From: Nitrospira sp.
GTDB taxonomy: Bacteria > Nitrospirota > Nitrospiria > Nitrospirales > Nitrospiraceae
DNA: 64,000 nucleotides
Direction of reading: 5' to 3'
Assembly: GCA_020846195.1 (NCBI GenBank)
Contig: JADLEJ010000007.1
Span: forward strand, 1-64,000
Positions 1 through 9,363 of this stretch are shown in pieces. Position 1 is the first letter of the stretch; each line of letters opens with the position of its first letter. Both the position numbers and the translations under genes were made by a program. Under the pieces are notes generated by a model. That model ran no database searches and was not told where the DNA came from. It saw nothing but the letters and a program-made list of their open reading frames with translations.

Positions 1-61
1 ACCAAGCAGCTACGCCGAACCTGGCGCCCAGTGGACGCATTCATCTGTCGATAAGGAACCG

Positions 62-1459
62 GTGAACGAGATGCGCCTTGCGATACCCTTCATGCTGGCT
101 GCCCTCCTGCTATCCAGCACAGCGTGCATCGCGACTTCCGAGAAACCGACAACAGACCTCTCAAACACGCAGCGAATGACCGTTCACCCTCGGGAGATCA
201 CAGACATCCTCTATAACCCGGGAATGGGCTTCGCCGATTTTCATTTCGGATTCGACCACCCGCCCGCACCAGGCACTTATCCGCACTCGACCGTGGCGTA
301 CTTCCGCTGGTCCTGGGCCGATCTCGAACCCACGGAAGGCCAGTACGCCTTCGATCTGATCGACCGCACCATCGAACAGGCCAAAGCCAAAGGAGAACGG
401 CTGGCGTTTCGCATCATGTCCGAATATCGTTCCGGTTCTCCAGCCTGGCTGCTGGCGAAAGGCGTTTCCTCCATCGAGGTCGGCGGCGGTCGCTTCCCGG
501 ATTACAACAACCCGATCTTCCTCGACTATCATGAACGGCTGATCAAAGCCTTGGGCGCGCGCTATGGGCAATCGCCCGACATCGATCACGTAGACATCGG
601 ATCGATCGGATGCTGGGGCGAATGGAATATGGCCTGCTGCCAAGGCGTCGAGCGGCAGTGCAAGCAATACTTTCCCACGGAAGATGTCCAGATCGCGATC
701 ACCGATTGGTACTTCAAATACTTTCCGCAGGTCCCGTTAGTCATGCTGCATGGCGGACAACTCCGCTATGCCACTGAACGAGGAGCGGGATGGCGGGGAG
801 ACTGCTTCGGCGACTATGGCTACTTTGGCCCGGACTGGAATCATATGGAGCAGGCCTATCTACCGGCGCTTCAGGATCCAGTCATCGCCGCCGCCTGGAC
901 ACGCGGCCCGGTGCAGTTTGAAGTCTGCGGCGTTATGCAGGATTGGGAAGACAACGGGTTCGACATCGATCGCATTCTGCAACAAGGGCTGGACTGGCAC
1001 GTCTCCGTCCTGAATGCGAAATCCTCGCCGGTCCCGGCCCGCTGGCAATCCAAGGTCCATGAGTTTCTCAAGAAGATGGGGTATCGACTGGTGCTGCGAG
1101 CCGTCAGCCATCCGGCAGAAGTCAGAGTTGGGCCAGTTTGGACGCTTCAGACTGAATGGGAAAATATCGGCGTGGCGCCCATCTATCGCCCCTGGCCACT
1201 CGCATTCCGATTGAGAAATACATCCGATGACGTCGTCGCCCAATGGACCAGCCGCGCCGACGTGAGACAATGGCTCCCCGGCACGCGCTATCGGATTGAG
1301 GATACGCTGCGAATCCCTGCCCAGATCGTATCAGGATCCTATCGGCTGGATGTCGCCGTACTCCACGAAACCAACGAATCGGCGCTCGTCGAACTCGCAA
1401 TCGACGGTAAACGTGCGGACGGCTGGTACGAACTCTCCACCATCATCATCAACGAATAA
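62..1459 (+). CDS. DUF4832-like TIM-barrel lipoprotein
   Basis: This 465-residue protein begins with a lipoprotein signal peptide (hydrophobic residues about 8-22 ending in a lipobox, SSTAC), so it is probably anchored at the outer or inner membrane and faces the periplasm. The mature part has the features of the DUF4832/glycosidase-like barrel family: an opening NPGMGF segment, a YFRWSWADLEP segment typical of beta-galactosidase-like barrels, GCWGEWN near residue 185, and a C-terminal beta-sandwich-like region. The substrate is unknown; a carbohydrate role is inferred from the fold only. The GTG start at 62 is preferred because AAGGA lies 4 bases upstream, whereas the next ATG at 71 is too far from it. 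Confidence 0.75.
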   Translation: MNEMRLAIPFMLAALLLSSTACIATSEKPTTDLSNTQRMTVHPREITDILYNPGMGFADFHFGFDHPPAPGTYPHSTVAYFRWSWADLEPTEGQYAFDLIDRTIEQAKAKGERLAFRIMSEYRSGSPAWLLAKGVSSIEVGGGRFPDYNNPIFLDYHERLIKALGARYGQSPDIDHVDIGSIGCWGEWNMACCQGVERQCKQYFPTEDVQIAITDWYFKYFPQVPLVMLHGGQLRYATERGAGWRGDCFGDYGYFGPDWNHMEQAYLPALQDPVIAAAWTRGPVQFEVCGVMQDWEDNGFDIDRILQQGLDWHVSVLNAKSSPVPARWQSKVHEFLKKMGYRLVLRAVSHPAEVRVGPVWTLQTEWENIGVAPIYRPWPLAFRLRNTSDDVVAQWTSRADVRQWLPGTRYRIEDTLRIPAQIVSGSYRLDVAVLHETNESALVELAIDGKRADGWYELSTIIINE

Positions 1460-1538
1460 CACCCGACGTAGTGTAATGCCCTCCCAGCGGCCTCCTTCGC
1501 TTGCACACCTCTCATAAGTGCGCTAGATTCACGCCAAT

Positions 1539-1615
1539 GCCCCCGTAGCTCAGTTGGATAGAGCAGCGGTTTCCTAAACCGTAGGTCGTACGTTCAATTC
1601 GTATCGGGGGCACCA
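1539..1615 (+). tRNA. tRNA-Arg (anticodon CCT)
   Basis: A full cloverleaf can be drawn. The acceptor stem is GCCCCCG paired with CGGGGGC, the D arm is GCTC/GAGC, and the anticodon stem GCGGT/ACCGT closes the loop TTCCTAA, whose middle bases CCT read the AGG arginine codon. A T arm with TTCAATT follows. The 3' CCA is encoded in the DNA (1613-1615). The gene stands alone between two lipoprotein genes. Confidence 0.95.
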
Positions 1616-1663
1616 ACCAACACTTACTCGTTCTACGTACGCGATCGCTTCGAAGGAGCATCA

Positions 1664-1978
1664 ATGATGGGCAGACTACTGGTTATTCTAGCCATATCCA
1701 CCTCGCTCTATGGCTGCGCCGAGGCGGTCTATGGAAAGTCCGATGAGTCGTGGAATGCGTGGATCGGCACCACCAAAGATGACCGAGTGAAGGACCAGGG
1801 CATTCCCACCCGTTGCCACACATTCAAATCCGGCGGGGAAGCCTGCGAATGGCCGGTGACGTGGGCTCCCAACAGCATCGGGACCATCACAATGACCTTC
1901 GACCCCAAAGGCACCGCCTGCCAATGGTCATACAAAGACGCCTACATCGAGAAACGCAGCGCGCAAAAATGCCAATGA
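1664..1978 (+). CDS. small lipoprotein, unknown function
   Basis: The 104-residue product has a short signal peptide with a lipobox (SLYGC, Cys near residue 18). The mature part holds four Cys that could form two disulfides (RCHTF, EACEW, TACQW, KCQ). An AAGGAG ribosome binding site at 1653-1658 precedes two adjacent ATG codons (1664, 1667), so the start is good to one codon. No family was recognised; the role is unknown. Confidence 0.7.
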   Translation: MMGRLLVILAISTSLYGCAEAVYGKSDESWNAWIGTTKDDRVKDQGIPTRCHTFKSGGEACEWPVTWAPNSIGTITMTFDPKGTACQWSYKDAYIEKRSAQKCQ

Positions 1979-2211
1979 CCAGTCCGGCTTGCTCAACAAA
2001 CTGGGCAACATCGGCTCACGACTATTCCCAACGCGACACCGACGCTGAGATATTATCGCCTAGGTATTATCAGATATATCCCGCACCTCATTGCGTGGCA
2101 CCATATCCTCTTTCAGAGCGCTTCAATCTCGTCTCGATTAGTCTTTTCTCGTCAAGAATCCCTCGTTTTCTTGCCAGGGTGCGCCCCCTGGGCTAAGCTG
2201 CTGTCAACCGT

Positions 2212-3543
2212 ATGGCACGCGCACGTTCCGCAGAATCTCCCCGCACACGCTCGAAGACCGCCGCGATCGAAGAGGTCGCGCAGGGCCTTGCCACCTTTCA
2301 GGGTATTCTGACCTCGATTGAAGACTTCAGCCGGGAAGGCTTTCCCTATCGCGACGGCGCGCGCGCCAAAGCTGAGCTGCAAATTCGTGAAACCGTTCGC
2401 CGGTTATTCGGTGAGCGCTCTCCTGAATATCACGCACACCGCGCGCACAAGCTCAAAATTTCCACTCCGACTGAAACGACGCAGAGCGTACAGCTGGTCA
2501 AATCCTTCATCGCGGCATTGGAACGCAAAAAGCTAGAGCTGCAAGGGATCCCTCTCGCAGAGCTAACGCCTGAATCCGAAAAACCCTCCACAGTCTCCAG
2601 CCCGCCACAGATGACCTTAGTGCCTCCCTCAACGCCAGCCGTTCAAACTACGATGATGAAAACCGCCCAAGAGAGCGCACTGCCAATACCGATGCCCGTC
2701 GCCATCACGACCAATTTGCCCAAGCCAGCTATGCCGATACCGCAGACACCGATCATAGAACCGCCTGCGCCAACTCAAGCTGATGCACCAATACCAGCGA
2801 CTGTTGCGCCAGCCAACGGACCGTGCCCCATATCCCTCCCCTCTTCAACACCGGCTGCGCCGCTCCACGCAGCGACTCCCGTTCAACCACAAATAGAAGC
2901 CTCCGCTGCCCCAGTGACATCACCGACACTGACAGCCCCAGTCGCTACAAACGAAAGAATGCAGAAGCTGCCCGATCAACCCAGCACTCCGGCCATAGTA
3001 GTTACTACGCCCGCTGCATCGCCAGTCCCATCGTCGAGTCCAGCACCGACTTCGCCCGTCGTTGCAACAAGCACGCAGCCCGCATCGGATCCGGTCGATG
3101 CGCTCCGGAAGGTCTGTCTGCGCTTTCACGCTGTTGCCAGGCAACTCCGCTTGCGGAAAGACTATCGCACGACGCTGGAAGTGGAAGACAACTACGACTT
3201 GCACGACTTGCTCTGCGCGTTGCTGAAATTGGAATTCGATGAAGTGGGCGCTGACGACCAGACGCCGCCTTACGCAGATGGCTCAACACGCACCGCGTTG
3301 CTCTTGAATCAGGATCGCCTTGCCGTAGTCGCCCAAAAAACCCGCTCAGGCCTCACCACCAAAGAACTGGCCGAGCAAATTGCCGCGGATACCGTCCACT
3401 ACGCCGCACGCAAACCCTGCGCCCACTTGTTCTATTTTATTTACGATCCGGAAGGGCGCATCGGCAGTCCGACGCGGCTCGAAACGGACCTAACCAGCGT
3501 GAGCGACTCCTTCACTGTGGATGTCCTCGTCGCGCCAAAGTGA
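2212..3543 (+). CDS. degenerate DpnII/MboI-type nuclease-fold protein with Pro-rich linker
   Basis: The 443-residue protein has three parts. Residues 17-120 form a charged helical domain. Residues 125-290 are a low-complexity Pro/Ala/Thr/Ser linker. Residues 293-443 resemble the C-terminal REase_DpnII-MboI domain: VEDNYDLHDLL, FIYDPEGRIG and a final VLVAPK are recognisable. In that family, as I recall it, the catalytic residues are an Asp in an RxDFLL-like strand and Glu-x-Lys just before KTR. Here the aligned positions are Ala362, Val373 and Gln375, so the fold is likely catalytically dead. It heads a three-gene unit, with the next ATG 13 bases after its stop. Fold assignment is from memory of the family; the loss of active-site residues is read from the sequence. 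No clear ribosome binding site precedes the ATG. Confidence 0.7.
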   Translation: MARARSAESPRTRSKTAAIEEVAQGLATFQGILTSIEDFSREGFPYRDGARAKAELQIRETVRRLFGERSPEYHAHRAHKLKISTPTETTQSVQLVKSFIAALERKKLELQGIPLAELTPESEKPSTVSSPPQMTLVPPSTPAVQTTMMKTAQESALPIPMPVAITTNLPKPAMPIPQTPIIEPPAPTQADAPIPATVAPANGPCPISLPSSTPAAPLHAATPVQPQIEASAAPVTSPTLTAPVATNERMQKLPDQPSTPAIVVTTPAASPVPSSSPAPTSPVVATSTQPASDPVDALRKVCLRFHAVARQLRLRKDYRTTLEVEDNYDLHDLLCALLKLEFDEVGADDQTPPYADGSTRTALLLNQDRLAVVAQKTRSGLTTKELAEQIAADTVHYAARKPCAHLFYFIYDPEGRIGSPTRLETDLTSVSDSFTVDVLVAPK

Positions 3544-3556
3544 GACTCGAACGACT

Positions 3557-3958
3557 ATGCCAAGAAAACCAAAATCCGCCGCCTCCTCTGCTCGCGCCAC
3601 GGCCGTATTGACACCGTCGCAGAAAGTCCGTTACGGTGAGCCGCAGCCCGCTCCACCGGCTATTCCCTTTACGATTCACGCGCCCAGCGCGGGAGCGCCT
3701 CTGATGTCCGACCGGGCCTATATCATGATCAACGTGAGCCCCGGCTTAACCTCCAGCGTGGTAAAAGCACTCGGGCAGATCACCGCAATCAAAACCATCG
3801 ATCCGTGCTGGGGAAAGCCGGATATCATTGTCGTCGCCGATGTGGCCGATCAGGATGCGCTGACACAACTGGTCCTGAGCAAGATTCATGGCATTGAAGG
3901 CGTGACGCAAACCGATACGCATCTGGTCTATCGCACGCAGGAAAGCACGGCGAAATGA
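3557..3958 (+). CDS. Lrp/AsnC ligand-binding (RAM-like) domain protein
   Basis: The 133-residue protein has a Lys/Ala/Ser-rich N-terminus of about 45 residues followed by one RAM/Lrp-AsnC-type domain (AYIMINVSPG, about residues 53-125) containing the usual beta-alpha-beta features and ending in THLVYRTQ. There is no helix-turn-helix, so it is a stand-alone sensor or oligomerisation module and not a full Lrp regulator. It sits 13 bases downstream of the nuclease-fold gene, and its stop overlaps the start of the next gene (ATGA at 3955), indicating translational coupling. The ligand is unknown. The ATG at 3557 is chosen over 3521, which would run back into the preceding gene. Confidence 0.75.
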   Translation: MPRKPKSAASSARATAVLTPSQKVRYGEPQPAPPAIPFTIHAPSAGAPLMSDRAYIMINVSPGLTSSVVKALGQITAIKTIDPCWGKPDIIVVADVADQDALTQLVLSKIHGIEGVTQTDTHLVYRTQESTAK

Positions 3959-4395
3959 TTCTACGGACGGCCTTCCTTCTCGCAACCATGACGCTGGGAG
4001 CCGGTTGCAGCGGAGCGCCCCATCCCCTTCCTGCCGACCTCGTCGAAACTCGCTTGGCCGCTCCACTCGACAGCGTGAAAACCGCCCTCACGCAAGTCCT
4101 TACCGATGGCGGTTACGAGGTGGACTGGAAAAACGACGCCTCGCTGGAAACCGGCTATCGAGAAGAGATGCACGGCCCGTGGAACTGGCTCTATCGCTGG
4201 CGATTCGGCACGATCAAGAGCCGGGTCAATGCGACGGTGGCCGCCACAGACAACCACAACACGGCGTTGAAATTGGAAGTTCAGTCAGAGGGAAAAGACG
4301 GGATCTTTACCAGCTGGGACCAGGTTCCCAGCGCATTGCCCCAGAGCGCCAACAATCAATTGCGGCTCATCAAGAACGCCCTGCAACTGCTATAA
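3955..4395 (+). CDS. lipoprotein, possibly BamC-like fold
   Basis: The 146-residue product has a signal peptide and lipobox (LGAGC, Cys near 19). The mature region starts with a stretch (PLDSVKTALTQVLTDGGYEV) reminiscent of the repeated helix-strand units of BamC/NlpB-type lipoproteins; this is a weak structural impression only. Its ATG overlaps the stop of the RAM-like gene by four bases, so all three genes from 2212 are probably cotranscribed. Its TAA at 4393-4395 overlaps the end of the convergent regulator gene. Function unknown. Confidence 0.65.
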   Translation: MILRTAFLLATMTLGAGCSGAPHPLPADLVETRLAAPLDSVKTALTQVLTDGGYEVDWKNDASLETGYREEMHGPWNWLYRWRFGTIKSRVNATVAATDNHNTALKLEVQSEGKDGIFTSWDQVPSALPQSANNQLRLIKNALQLL

Positions 4396-5805
4396 CTTCT
4401 CGGCCGGCTCTTTTTCACCGGCCTCGGAATCCTCCCCTAAATCGAGTCCAAACCGTTCAGCCATCCGATAGAGCGTCCGGCGGTCAATGCCTAAAATCTT
4501 GGCCGCCTTGACCTTGTTTCCCTTCATCTCTTTCAGGACGCGGATCAAGTGCCGCTTCTCCACTTCTTCGAGCGTCAGACAAATCTCATCCCCTTCCGGC
4601 GACGAAACCGCTTTTGCCTCCAACGGCGCCGCCATCCGAATGCTTTCCGGCAGATCGTCCGGCGTGACTAAGGGGCCATGGCTCAAGGACACCGCGCGCT
4701 CCACCGCATTCTCCAACTCCCGCACATTGCCCGGCCACCGATACTCCTTGAGACGCGCCATCGTGTCCGGAAGAAACCCTCGCACCCCTGACGGCGTCCC
4801 GCCAACATACTTCTGAAGAAAATGGTGGGCCAGCATCGGAATGTCTTCCTTGCGATCAGCCAGCGACGGCAGGGTAATCCGAACCACATTCAAACGATAA
4901 TAGAGATCGTCCCGAAACTTGTCTTCCTTGACGAGCTGTTCCAAGTCGCGATTCGTCGCGGCAATGATGCGCGCATCGACTTTGACCGAGGCCGTCCCTC
5001 CCACGCGCCGCACTTCCTGATCCTGCATAACCCGCAACAGCTTCACCTGAAGCGCCGGCCCGAGTTCGCCGATCTCATCGAGAAACAGCGTCCCACCAGT
5101 CGCCGCTTCAAACAGCCCCGCCTTCATGCCCACCGCGCCGGTAAAGGCCCCCTTTTCATGGCCGAACATCTCGGACTCCAACAGCGTATCAGGCAAGGCG
5201 CCGCAGTTCACCGGAATGAACGGCTTCTCTCGACGAGGACTATTGGCATGGATGGCTCTGGCGATAAGCTCTTTCCCGGTCCCGCTCTCTCCCTGAAGCA
5301 ACACGGTGCTCCGGCTCTCTGAAACCCTGGCCACCAGCTTATAAACATCCAGCATCGCCGGACTGCTTCCGACCAGCGGAGACCACTCTTCCTTTTCTTT
5401 CAGTTCAACTCTGAAGCGCTTGTTTTCTCTCACTAACTTGCAATGGTCAAGCGCGCGCTGAACAACGAGTTTTATCTCTTCTTTTCGAAAGGGCTTGGCC
5501 AGATAATCGAACGCCCCCTGCTTAATGCCTTCAATCGCCCCTTCCAACGATCCAAACGCCGTGAGCAGGACGATGGAGGTATCGGGACTGAACCGCTTGA
5601 ACTCCCGCAGTACGGTTAATCCATCCACCGTCCCCATGCGAATATCCGTGAGCACCAGGTCGAATAACGTCTGTTGCCCGCGAGCCAGCGCATCCGTCCC
5701 GTTAGAGAACGACTCCACTTCATGCCCATCTTTCTTCAAGGCATCGGCCAGCAGATCGCGGGCCACCGCATCGTCATCGATCACGAGAATCTTTGCTGCC
5801 GGCAT
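4390..5805 (-). CDS. sigma-54-dependent response regulator (NtrC/AtoC type)
   Basis: This 471-residue cytoplasmic regulator activates sigma-54 promoters. Domains in order: receiver (residues 5-120, with VLTDIRM carrying the phospho-accepting Asp), AAA+ ATPase (about 142-380, Walker A GESGTGKE, sigma-54-contacting GAFTGA loop, Walker B LFLDEIG), and a C-terminal Fis-type helix-turn-helix ([18 protein letters not shown]). The length is normal. Its start lies 8 bases downstream of the histidine kinase stop, so the pair forms a two-component operon. It ends in TAG. Targets are unknown, and no sigma-54 promoter was convincingly found in the window. Confidence 0.95.
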   Translation of the reverse strand: MPAAKILVIDDDAVARDLLADALKKDGHEVESFSNGTDALARGQQTLFDLVLTDIRMGTVDGLTVLREFKRFSPDTSIVLLTAFGSLEGAIEGIKQGAFDYLAKPFRKEEIKLVVQRALDHCKLVRENKRFRVELKEKEEWSPLVGSSPAMLDVYKLVARVSESRSTVLLQGESGTGKELIARAIHANSPRREKPFIPVNCGALPDTLLESEMFGHEKGAFTGAVGMKAGLFEAATGGTLFLDEIGELGPALQVKLLRVMQDQEVRRVGGTASVKVDARIIAATNRDLEQLVKEDKFRDDLYYRLNVVRITLPSLADRKEDIPMLAHHFLQKYVGGTPSGVRGFLPDTMARLKEYRWPGNVRELENAVERAVSLSHGPLVTPDDLPESIRMAAPLEAKAVSSPEGDEICLTLEEVEKRHLIRVLKEMKGNKVKAAKILGIDRRTLYRMAERFGLDLGEDSEAGEKEPAEKL

Positions 5806-5813
5806 TCCGCCCC

Positions 5814-6968
5814 CTAGATCGCTGATGTAACCGCCGCACTTTGCCCGGGCAACGATATCACAACCGTCGTCCCTTTCCCTACTGTGCTCTCCAGCGTCAG
5901 CGTCCCGCCATGCGCCTGTACCGTTTCTCGACTAATGAACAACCCCAGGCCGGTCCCCTTCCCGATTGCCTTCGTCGTAAAGAACGGCGTGAAGGCTTTC
6001 TGGAGATCCTCCTCAGGCATACCCGACCCTGTATCGCTGACGATGATCGTGACCATCGTGGTAAACGCCGCATTCCCCACGCGCAAGCCCACTTCAATCT
6101 CTTCCGCTGTGGCAGCCCGGCTGCCGGCGCCGATCGTGACCGTCCCGCCATCCGACGTCGCCGCGATGGCGTTAGCAAAGAGATTGACCAGCACTTGGTG
6201 CAGCTTTTCAGCATCGGCCCACACCAGCGGCAAGGCATCTCCGATCTCGACTCGGAGCGCCACCCCCTTCGCCTGAAACGCGGGCTCCATCAATGCCGCC
6301 ACGGGATTCACCACATGATCGACCGGCAGCCAGGTCGGATCGGGCTTCCGCTGCCTGGTGGAAGACAAGAGATCCTGAATAATGCCGACCACGCGCGTCA
6401 GCTGCCCATCGATCACATCAATCCGCCGTTTCATATCCGGCGTGACCGTCGGCTCTTCCGCCAAGGCCTGAACATGCCAGGCAATCGAATGCAACGGCGT
6501 GCCCACCTCGTGCGCGACCGACGCCACCAGTTGTCCGACCGCCGCGAGACGTTCGGACCGGTTCAGCTGATCCTTCACATCGACCAACTGCGCATTCGCG
6601 CGCAACAGATTCTCCGTTTGCCTGGCCAGCGCGGCACGAGCCGCTTCTTCCCGGGCCTTCCGCTCCTCCCAGCTCATCCCGATATAGGCCACCACCAGCA
6701 ACACGCCAACGACAACCGTGCGATTGATCACCGCGGACTGAAAGCGCCCCGGCTTCGTCGGCTGAAGCAATCCCGCATAGGTCGCCACCACGCAGGCCAG
6801 CACCGTCACCAGCATCAACGTACGATTGCGCAAGATCGCAACCAGGAGAATCGGCAGCACGTAACCGTAGGCCCCGACCACGTTGGCCGGGGCAAGTTTT
6901 TCAATAATGACAATGGTCAGGAAGCAGGCGCCTGCAATGCTCAGCACCAGCCAATTGCGGGTCTTCAT
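5814..6968 (-). CDS. membrane sensor histidine kinase
   Basis: The 384-residue kinase has several hydrophobic N-terminal segments (residues 5-105; probably four helices), a short coiled coil, a HisKA domain with the phosphorylatable His in VAHEVGTPL (about residue 155), and a HATPase domain with N, G1 and G2 boxes (VNLFANAIAA, DTGSGMP, GTGLGLFIS). There is no obvious periplasmic sensor domain, so the signal may be sensed in or near the membrane. It lies directly upstream of the sigma-54 response regulator and is presumably its partner. Confidence 0.93.
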   Translation of the reverse strand: MKTRNWLVLSIAGACFLTIVIIEKLAPANVVGAYGYVLPILLVAILRNRTLMLVTVLACVVATYAGLLQPTKPGRFQSAVINRTVVVGVLLVVAYIGMSWEERKAREEAARAALARQTENLLRANAQLVDVKDQLNRSERLAAVGQLVASVAHEVGTPLHSIAWHVQALAEEPTVTPDMKRRIDVIDGQLTRVVGIIQDLLSSTRQRKPDPTWLPVDHVVNPVAALMEPAFQAKGVALRVEIGDALPLVWADAEKLHQVLVNLFANAIAATSDGGTVTIGAGSRAATAEEIEVGLRVGNAAFTTMVTIIVSDTGSGMPEEDLQKAFTPFFTTKAIGKGTGLGLFISRETVQAHGGTLTLESTVGKGTTVVISLPGQSAAVTSAI

Positions 6969-7028
6969 CGTACGGCACTCACTCCAGCGGATGAGACAAA
7001 AGAAACGATGCGTGCGCGCGCCTCGTAC

Positions 7029-9281
7029 TTACACAGATGGACGGGCTGAACGCAACTGGGCGGCGAGTGATGCAAAGCGGGAATCCTGCGCCATCTGCTC
7101 GACGGTCGCAGTCAACTTCCTCGACCAGTTAGGATGCTGATCGACAGTGCCAGGCACATTCGTCTGCGCCCGCTGGCCAATGACATCTTCCACATTGGCA
7201 AGGACGACCCATGAAGGCGTGCGGGCGAGATAGAGATGCAGCGCCGCCGCCAGCTCCGTCGTCATGACCGGACTCTGCGACGGATCGTCCGACAGGCCAT
7301 CCGGCAAGAGCCCCTCGGATCTGAGCGCCGCCAGCAGCCGCCCCTTGTCCATGTGCCGTTCAGCGAACGCCCCTCGGCGGGCCTCCTCCGTTCCACCGAG
7401 CCCAAGCGCGGCGCGCGTCTCGATATCGGTGCCTTCCCAGTAGCCGCTCAAAGTCGGCAAGTCGTGTGTCGTCACCACACTCAGCGATTGAGCGGGATAG
7501 ACGGAGGGAGACTTCAGACTCCCGTCGCCGTTCCGCTCAAAATAGAGGACGCGATACGACAGGACGCCGGCGGCGCCCAAGCGGTCGCGCACCCAATCGG
7601 GCACGGTCCCCAGATCTTCGCCGATCACCAGCGTTTCGGCCCGCACGCTTTCCAATGCGAGAATCGCCAGGAGATCATCCGCTGGATAATGCACATACGT
7701 CCCCATGGAAGCCGGCAGGCCGCGCGGAATCCAAAAGAGCCGGAACAGCGCCATGACATGATCGATGCGAATCGCTCCGCCATACCGCAGATTCATCCGA
7801 AGCAGCTCGATAAAGAACTGATAGCCGCTGCTGCGCAGCTTCACGGGATCGAACGGCGACAGGCCCCAATTCTGTCCTTCCGGCGCAAACGCATCGGGCG
7901 GCGCACCGCAATCGGCCTGGTGCGCCAGCACCTCCTGAAATCGCCAGCCGTCTGCGCCATAGCGATCGCTACCCAGCGCGAGATCGTGATACAGCCCCAA
8001 CGGCATGCCAGCCGCACCGGCTTGGCCTCCGACCGCGATTAACTGCTCAGCCGCCAGCCATTGGACATACTGAAAAAACCGCACCCGCTCCATCTGCCTG
8101 CGCTTGAATTCGGCAACGGCCTCGCTTGCGGGCGCACGATAGCCCTCCGGCCAATCCGCCCACACAACTGCGTGAGGCTCCGAGGCATGCCGTTCTTCTT
8201 CCAACGCCTGAAAAAGCGCATAGTCGGCAAGAGGAGTCCCCTCTTGCTGAATGTACGACTGAAACAACCGGCCGCGAGCCGTCGCCGGCTTCAGATCCGG
8301 CTCCATTCCTTCAAAGTTGTCGCGCAGAAAAGCCCGATAACACAGATCCAGCACCGTCCGCTTCAACGCCGCCACCGCTTCATAGTCCACATATTCGCTC
8401 GTTCGGGCCTTCGCCAGTTGCTCGCGAAACGCGGGATCGGCCAGACGGCTCTGGACATCCGGTGCGGCCTTAGCTTCAACCACCCGATCGATGTCGATAT
8501 AGATCTCGTTGAGATAGAGCCGGCTACTCGGCGAATAAGGACTGATGTGATAGGGGCGAGTGTTCTTTAGGGCATGCAAGGGATTCAACCCAATAACACC
8601 AGCACCCAGCTGCGCGCCGACCCACTCGACAACTCTCGACAAGTCACCGAAATCTCCGATCCCCCAATTCTGTTCACTTCGCAACGAATATAATTGCAGG
8701 GCCAGCCCCCAGGTCCGGCGGCCGGCATGAAATGACTCGGGGACATAGCAACGCGCCGGCGCCACGATCAGACGGAACTGGAATTCAACCGGCTCCGGCC
8801 CGCCCTGCACCCACACCTTCGCATCGTAATAACCGATCGGCAAATCGTGCGGCACGGGAAACGCCAGCCGCACATAGCGGCGATCCTGAATCGACCGCAC
8901 CTCATGAATCGGAATCCCTGGCCCCTCTTTCCATTCGCCGTGCGTTTCGCCACGCTCGCCCGACACCTTCCAATGGACAGACAACTGCCCATCCCCCGAA
9001 GGCTCGCAGGGCACATGCAACGACCACTCACGAGGAGCTTGCCCGGTCCTGACCACACAAACCGGATCGCACCCCTGCACCCATGGGCGCTGATCCCATG
9101 CGATGAGCGAGTCGATCAGCCCGGCACGATCAGTCGCACGAAACCCCATGGCCGAAAGAATGGCCCGGCGGGTTTCATCCGTTGTCACATGGCGAGTCCC
9201 GGCAATGTCATGATAATCTGCGGCGATGCCGGCACGGTCGGAGAGAAGATACAGCAGTTCATTTTCCGGCTGATCGTACAT
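7029..9281 (-). CDS. malQ: 4-alpha-glucanotransferase (amylomaltase)
   Basis: This 750-residue GH77 enzyme transfers alpha-1,4-glucan segments in glycogen and maltodextrin metabolism. An N-terminal extension of about 200 residues, seen in the large MalQ type, precedes the barrel. GH77 landmarks are present: NPLHAL, SPYSPSSRLYLNEIYI, the catalytic region IRIDHVMALFRLFWIP, the Glu motif LVIGEDLGTVPDWV, and THDLPTLSGYWEG. The ATG at 9281 starts a natural N-terminus (MYDQPENELLYLL); an in-frame TTG at 9317 would add 12 residues, and neither has a strong ribosome binding site. It is divergent from the broken DUF72 gene. Confidence 0.93.
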   Translation of the reverse strand: MYDQPENELLYLLSDRAGIAADYHDIAGTRHVTTDETRRAILSAMGFRATDRAGLIDSLIAWDQRPWVQGCDPVCVVRTGQAPREWSLHVPCEPSGDGQLSVHWKVSGERGETHGEWKEGPGIPIHEVRSIQDRRYVRLAFPVPHDLPIGYYDAKVWVQGGPEPVEFQFRLIVAPARCYVPESFHAGRRTWGLALQLYSLRSEQNWGIGDFGDLSRVVEWVGAQLGAGVIGLNPLHALKNTRPYHISPYSPSSRLYLNEIYIDIDRVVEAKAAPDVQSRLADPAFREQLAKARTSEYVDYEAVAALKRTVLDLCYRAFLRDNFEGMEPDLKPATARGRLFQSYIQQEGTPLADYALFQALEEERHASEPHAVVWADWPEGYRAPASEAVAEFKRRQMERVRFFQYVQWLAAEQLIAVGGQAGAAGMPLGLYHDLALGSDRYGADGWRFQEVLAHQADCGAPPDAFAPEGQNWGLSPFDPVKLRSSGYQFFIELLRMNLRYGGAIRIDHVMALFRLFWIPRGLPASMGTYVHYPADDLLAILALESVRAETLVIGEDLGTVPDWVRDRLGAAGVLSYRVLYFERNGDGSLKSPSVYPAQSLSVVTTHDLPTLSGYWEGTDIETRAALGLGGTEEARRGAFAERHMDKGRLLAALRSEGLLPDGLSDDPSQSPVMTTELAAALHLYLARTPSWVVLANVEDVIGQRAQTNVPGTVDQHPNWSRKLTATVEQMAQDSRFASLAAQLRSARPSV

Positions 9282-9363
9282 GTCGGAGAGTGTGCGTGAC
9301 GACCTTCGGTAAGTCAAGCTATCCTATTGTTTCCCTAGACTATTTAGATTATTCAGACCGCCT

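Noticed and set aside
5841..7049. 402-codon open frame on the plus strand
   Set aside because: Lies antisense to the histidine kinase; composition is Arg/His/Gln-rich without any family pattern.
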